Positions 7,244 to 10,314 of a DNA stretch of 10,314 bases are shown here, piece by piece. The position numbers were made by a program, and so were the translations under genes. A model generated the notes under the pieces. It was not told the DNA's origin. It made no database searches and worked only from the letters and a program-made list of their open reading frames with translations. The DNA is from an uncultured Bacteroidota bacterium (GTDB lineage Bacteria; Bacteroidota; Bacteroidia; UBA7662). The DNA lies in the NCBI GenBank assembly GCA_903908015.1, contig CAIVQI010000337.1, forward strand, positions 1 to 10,314, in the 5' to 3' direction. Position 1 is the first letter of the stretch. Each line of letters starts with the position of its first letter.

Positions 7244-8577
7244 TCGTACCTACGCTTAATGAACCAAGTATCGTTGAGGGTAAGACCCAAACTGAGACGA
7301 ATCATTTGTTCCCGAACCAAGCCTTGGTTGAGCGTGCCTCTTTGGGCCAATTCGAGGGATGCATGCAGCATGGGCTGAGATAGGATTCGGCGCACAGGGA
7401 TTCCCATCCCCAGACTCAGGCCAAATTCATCGATGGATTCGCCCATGATGGCTACTGGCCCTTTTTGGAACCGCAAACCCATTCGGTAGCGGATTGTTTT
7501 GAGTCGACTATCTCCTTTAAATCGGTCCCATGCTGGTGTGAACTGGAATCCGCTCCGCACAAACCAGGAATTATTCAGCGAATCCGACGCTTCGGCATAC
7601 CTGAACCTACTCCATGTAGTTTGTCCACCATCACCCATCCACTGCCAGCGTCGGTTGATGCCCCAATGGAATCCAGCCGACCATCCCATCGGAATAGTCA
7701 TGATTACCCCTTCTCTGCTTGTGTTTTGCAGGGTGTCGCGGACAATCAAGTTGTTTCCTTGGTAGGTGAATCGATCGGCCACCACCGTCTGTTGCACGTT
7801 GAAAGAGGCGGGTAGGTCGACCGACAGGCCTGCATGAATAAACCTAAAGCCAATGGTTTGGTCGCGCCCTGATGGGGGCCGGCCAGTGCCAGTCGCCGTT
7901 TTATTGGCATCAAAGACGCGTCGGTATTGAAGTCCAGCCGTGAACTGAACATCAGATATTCGCGCTTGTTCTGTCATGCGCAGGTTGTATCGAAACAAAC
8001 TATCCTGAAAAGGGTAGACTTGTAGCCGCTCTTGTCCTTTGCTCCCAAAAACCCATCGGGTGGAGAGCCCAGCGTGCCAATTTTTCCCTATAGAAAAACC
8101 ATGCACCCACAAAACTTGGTTGAGGCCGCCTTTTCCCCTGAATTCTTCACGCCACTGTGCAAAGCCTGAGTCGACTTGTTGCACAACCTGGTAATTGACG
8201 AAAGAGTATGGCATAAATCCAAACGCGGTGGACCAACGTCGGGTAACGGGGAAGCCCACGAGTAAATAAGAAAAGTTGAGGTTGGATCGGTCCAATTCAC
8301 GTTCACCATCACTCAGCCGGGCGAAGTAACCAATGCTGCCCATTTCGAGACTCGTTAAGCGTACACCAGATAATCCGGCCGGGTTGTACACATTCAATGA
8401 GGTCGAATCGAACCAAGCTGTGAGTGCGGAACCAACCGCCTTTTGTTGGGCCAGGCTGGGCAGCTGCAGATCACCAGGTCCATATAAAGAATAAGGTGAC
8501 CCCAAATTAAGTGCCTGACCCCTTGTTTGGTGTGGCATGAAGCAACAACAGAACCCGACCAAGGAAGCCGTGGCCAT
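7240..8577 (-). CDS. Outer-membrane beta-barrel protein, FadL/OMPP1-like, function unknown
   Basis: This is a 445-residue predicted outer-membrane barrel. An N-terminal hydrophobic stretch ending near TRGQA (residue 22) looks like a signal peptide. The motif DSTSLNVYNPAGLSG (57-71) matches the NPAG/NPAA signature seen near the N-terminus of FadL/OMPP1-type transporters. The rest is a run of amphipathic strands rich in aromatic residues and glycine (e.g. NFSYLLVGFPV, WSTAFGFMPYSFVNY, IGFRFIHAGLSV, GWSAGFHWGINRRWQW, RYRMGLRF), ending in LSLGLTLNDTWFIKRRYD. From memory, a protein of this type with a similar C-terminus follows coaX in many Bacteroidota. The ATG at 8577 is the only standard start, yet it gives a signal without a basic n-region, so the true N-terminus may lie upstream. 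Substrate is unknown; hydrophobic-compound uptake would fit FadL but is not shown. Confidence 0.83.
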   Translation of the reverse strand: MATASLVGFCCCFMPHQTRGQALNLGSPYSLYGPGDLQLPSLAQQKAVGSALTAWFDSTSLNVYNPAGLSGVRLTSLEMGSIGYFARLSDGERELDRSNLNFSYLLVGFPVTRRWSTAFGFMPYSFVNYQVVQQVDSGFAQWREEFRGKGGLNQVLWVHGFSIGKNWHAGLSTRWVFGSKGQERLQVYPFQDSLFRYNLRMTEQARISDVQFTAGLQYRRVFDANKTATGTGRPPSGRDQTIGFRFIHAGLSVDLPASFNVQQTVVADRFTYQGNNLIVRDTLQNTSREGVIMTIPMGWSAGFHWGINRRWQWMGDGGQTTWSRFRYAEASDSLNNSWFVRSGFQFTPAWDRFKGDSRLKTIRYRMGLRFQKGPVAIMGESIDEFGLSLGMGIPVRRILSQPMLHASLELAQRGTLNQGLVREQMIRLSLGLTLNDTWFIKRRYD

Positions 8578-8646
8578 AAAAAAACACTGAATGAATGGAT
8601 AGCTTTTGATTGTTGTTCTATTTAAATAATGAAAACCGTACCCAAA

Positions 8647-9465
8647 CTACAACATGGCATGCAAACCAATTAACGCTAAATGCGGCGTGGCAAATATCCT
8701 CTCTTCTGGGCTTATTTCAAAAAAATGTGCATCTCCCCCAGTGAGAATGAGTTGAGCTTTCGAATTGGACTCGTTTTGATGTATGAAAACGGACCAAAAG
8801 CCGTGGATTTCATGACGCACCCCTTGCACAACACCCCATTGAAGGGCGGCTTCCGTGTCTGTCGCAGGAACCTTTGCATCTTGCGATAAATCGGGTGGTG
8901 ATACCAGGGGCAATCTACCGGTATGCTGGTGCATCGACGTCCAGCGCATGGGCAGGCCGGGACTAATAAACCCTCCCATATGCACCTGATCGGTGCCAAT
9001 CCAATCATAGGTGATACACGTACCCATCGAAACCACCAATCTCGGAATCCCTGGGTACAATACATTTGCGCCATGCACCAACATCTTGCGATCACTTCCC
9101 AAGCTTGCTGGATTTGTGTATTTTGTAACAAAGGGCAATGGGTCCTCCGGATGAATAACCCGAACCGCTGACACCCCTTTTTGGGTAAGCCAATGCTTTA
9201 GTTGGTCTTCAGGATAGCCTACCGAGCACAGCACCGCCTGCATCGGCCAAACTGGAAGCGCACACTGACCAAGTTCAATTGCTGGGGTGTGCCACACTTC
9301 AATTAATTGAGGGCCAGCAAACCACCCCGCTTTTATTCGTGTGTTGCCGGCATCCATGACCAATGCATCGCAAGGAGCCAGGTATTTGAAGTCCTCGGTT
9401 CCACTCTCGCTTTGAATGGGCCACCGACGCTCTTTAGGTAAATGATTCAATGGCATTTTATTCAT
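8647..9465 (-). CDS. coaX: Type III pantothenate kinase
   Basis: It phosphorylates pantothenate with ATP, the first step of CoA synthesis, in the cytosol. The ASKHA-fold motifs are all visible in the 272 residues: DAGNTRIK (38-45, phosphate loop), YTNPASLGSDRK (116-127, with D125 as the expected catalytic Asp), SMGTCITYDWI (146-156), GGFISPG (164-170) and LTGGDA (241-246). Unlike most relatives, which start only a few residues before the DxGNT motif, this one has about 35 extra residues (MNKMPLNHLPKERRWPIQSE and on). The ATG at 9465 overlaps the birA stop by 8 nt (ATGAATAA), supporting this start and translational coupling; a second ATG lies three codons later. No ATG lies between that and the motif itself. 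Pairing of birA and coaX is common in bacteria. Confidence 0.95.
   Translation of the reverse strand: MNKMPLNHLPKERRWPIQSESGTEDFKYLAPCDALVMDAGNTRIKAGWFAGPQLIEVWHTPAIELGQCALPVWPMQAVLCSVGYPEDQLKHWLTQKGVSAVRVIHPEDPLPFVTKYTNPASLGSDRKMLVHGANVLYPGIPRLVVSMGTCITYDWIGTDQVHMGGFISPGLPMRWTSMHQHTGRLPLVSPPDLSQDAKVPATDTEAALQWGVVQGVRHEIHGFWSVFIHQNESNSKAQLILTGGDAHFFEISPEERIFATPHLALIGLHAML
8691..8720 (-). promoter_or_regulatory. Weak promoter-like element inside the end of coaX, ahead of the barrel-protein gene
   Basis: GATATTTG (8698-8691) with TTG 19 nt upstream (8720-8718) repeats the arrangement seen before the TPR gene. It lies inside coaX coding sequence (ERIFATP), so coding constraint alone could explain it. 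It would give the barrel-protein gene a leader of about 110 nt. Confidence 0.18.
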
Positions 9466-10314
9466 GGTTTGGATTGCTCGCCGCGGAGCGGTCAGCGTGT
9501 TTTGAGGTCTCCCATGCTAAACTGGACAGATCATGACGCCATACCGGATGTATTCCTTGCAACATTTGACGCCCGTCGAAGAGCATCAATGCCCCCGTTT
9601 TGGGGTCGATTCCATCAATTCGAGCCCTGATTTTTTTACCCTCTTTCAAAAAATCGCAATATTTTCCGTAGCCCCAGAGGCGGTTCATATAGCCCTCAAC
9701 GATATAGTCCGTTTCATTGCTTTTGATTTTTCTTAACCAAAATTGTATCTTTTGGATGGCGGTGGCCAGGACATCTACGTGGTCAACTTCGTACGATGTT
9801 TGGGCCATGAGGGATGTCGCATGGGGTAAGTGATGCCCGAAATGGGTTTGGTTGATGTTGAGACCGAACCCAATGGCTGATTGTCGACATACCTGACCTG
9901 TCATTTGGTTTTCGATGAGGATCCCGCCCCACTTTCCTCCTCGGTCAGGAATGCGATTTTCAATGTACTCGGGTGATACGTTTTTTCTCTTACCCTCATC
10001 CTTGACATCATTTTCTTGTTCGGTTCTTGAGAAGAGTGGGTCTGAATTTTTGGGCAAGCACCAAAGATCGTTTGGCCATTTGATTTTCGATCGTTCCCCA
10101 ATCCAATGATGACCTGTGTCGCACAAGGCGCAGGCCACTGCCATATTCATAAAAATTGCCGAGGAGGATGGCTGGCCATCCCCTTCGATGAGCCAAGTAC
10201 ACAGCAAGTTTAGACCCGCATCACTTTCCCATGAATGGCCTCTTTGACCCCTTCCAGCTGTTTGCTTGCCCGCCACAAGCAACAGACTTTTTGGGGCATT
10301 GACCCTGGCCAACC
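9458..10314 (-). CDS. birA: Biotin--[acetyl-CoA-carboxylase] ligase, BirA-like (5' end missing)
   Basis: It activates biotin to biotinyl-AMP and attaches it to the biotin carrier protein of carboxylases. The visible 284 residues run from the right edge; the first visible in-frame codon, TTG at 10312, is not taken as a start. The first 30-35 residues of the catalytic domain are missing, and I cannot tell whether a DNA-binding domain preceded it. Motifs (numbered from 10312) are GRGQRG (20-25, biotin/AMP loop), GLNLLCTW (33-40), KIKWPND (76-82), KWGGILIEN (127-135, with the likely catalytic Lys127) and GFGLNIN (about 148-154). A C-terminal SH3-like part contains GALMLFDGRQML. About 40 mostly polar, charged residues sit between WPND and KWGG, where relatives have roughly ten; this insertion is unusual. 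The stop codon lies within the start of coaX. Confidence 0.93.
   Translation of the reverse strand, partial: LARVNAPKSLLLVAGKQTAGRGQRGHSWESDAGLNLLCTWLIEGDGQPSSSAIFMNMAVACALCDTGHHWIGERSKIKWPNDLWCLPKNSDPLFSRTEQENDVKDEGKRKNVSPEYIENRIPDRGGKWGGILIENQMTGQVCRQSAIGFGLNINQTHFGHHLPHATSLMAQTSYEVDHVDVLATAIQKIQFWLRKIKSNETDYIVEGYMNRLWGYGKYCDFLKEGKKIRARIDGIDPKTGALMLFDGRQMLQGIHPVWRHDLSSLAWETSKHADRSAASNPNHE
9938..10060 (-). other. Charged insertion in the biotin ligase catalytic domain
   Basis: Residues about 85-125 of the visible BirA stretch (CLPKNSDPLFSRTEQEND, then VKDEGKRKNVSPEYIENRIP) are rich in Lys, Glu, Asp, Asn and Arg and look like a disordered loop. They separate the KWPND motif from KWGGIL, which are joined by a short beta-hairpin in ordinary ligases. 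Reading frame and motifs resume cleanly on both sides, so this is an in-frame insertion and not a frameshift artefact. Confidence 0.7.

Noticed and set aside
1..10314. Defence system, prophage, transposon, CRISPR array or tRNA/rRNA gene
   Set aside because: Every sizeable stretch is accounted for by housekeeping or envelope genes on one strand with gaps under about 135 nt, and I saw no direct repeats, transposase motifs or cloverleaf sequences.

Overview
The window reads as a chromosomal segment of a Bacteroidota bacterium, probably Flavobacteriia-like. Four things point there: a DUF2480 gene (a family I know from Bacteroidota), a short type III pantothenate kinase next to a biotin ligase, promoter boxes of the Bacteroidota type (TTG, then TAnnTTTG), and A/T-rich leaders without Shine-Dalgarno sequences. 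All supported genes lie on the minus strand, so transcription runs from high to low coordinates. I see no plus-strand genes, RNA genes, mobile elements, CRISPR arrays or phage genes.

Layout in transcription order: birA (partial, runs off the right end) overlaps coaX by 8 nt. After 69 nt comes a FadL/OMPP1-like outer-membrane beta-barrel protein. After a 134-nt gap comes an exported TPR-like protein, and 7 nt later lptC. Next, 45 nt on, is a CNNM/CorC-type membrane protein with CBS domains. Then, 86 nt on, is a PpiD-type periplasmic folding factor. A gap with a hairpin leads to a DUF2480 protein, which overlaps by ATGA a MltD-like lytic transglycosylase that runs off the left end.

The two right-hand genes are cofactor enzymes (biotin attachment, CoA synthesis). 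The rest mostly concern the cell envelope: a barrel protein, an exported TPR protein, LPS transport, membrane ion transport, envelope protein folding and peptidoglycan cleavage. From memory, the birA-coaX-OMP-TPR-lptC-CNNM-ppiD order is conserved in Bacteroidota, so the core is not accessory DNA.

The most notable observation is a one-base frameshift in lptC at a G5 run (5385-5389). The conceptual protein leaves the family sequence there, and the neighbouring frame supplies exactly the missing C-terminal part down to a stop at 5205. Other points are a charged insertion of about 40 residues in the biotin ligase active-site region, a probably leaderless CNNM transcript, a barrel-protein signal peptide whose basic end lies upstream of its only ATG, and a DUF2480 protein with three cysteines in conserved-looking motifs. 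I found no previously undescribed multi-gene system; the two uncharacterised proteins between coaX and lptC are the best candidates for new biology.
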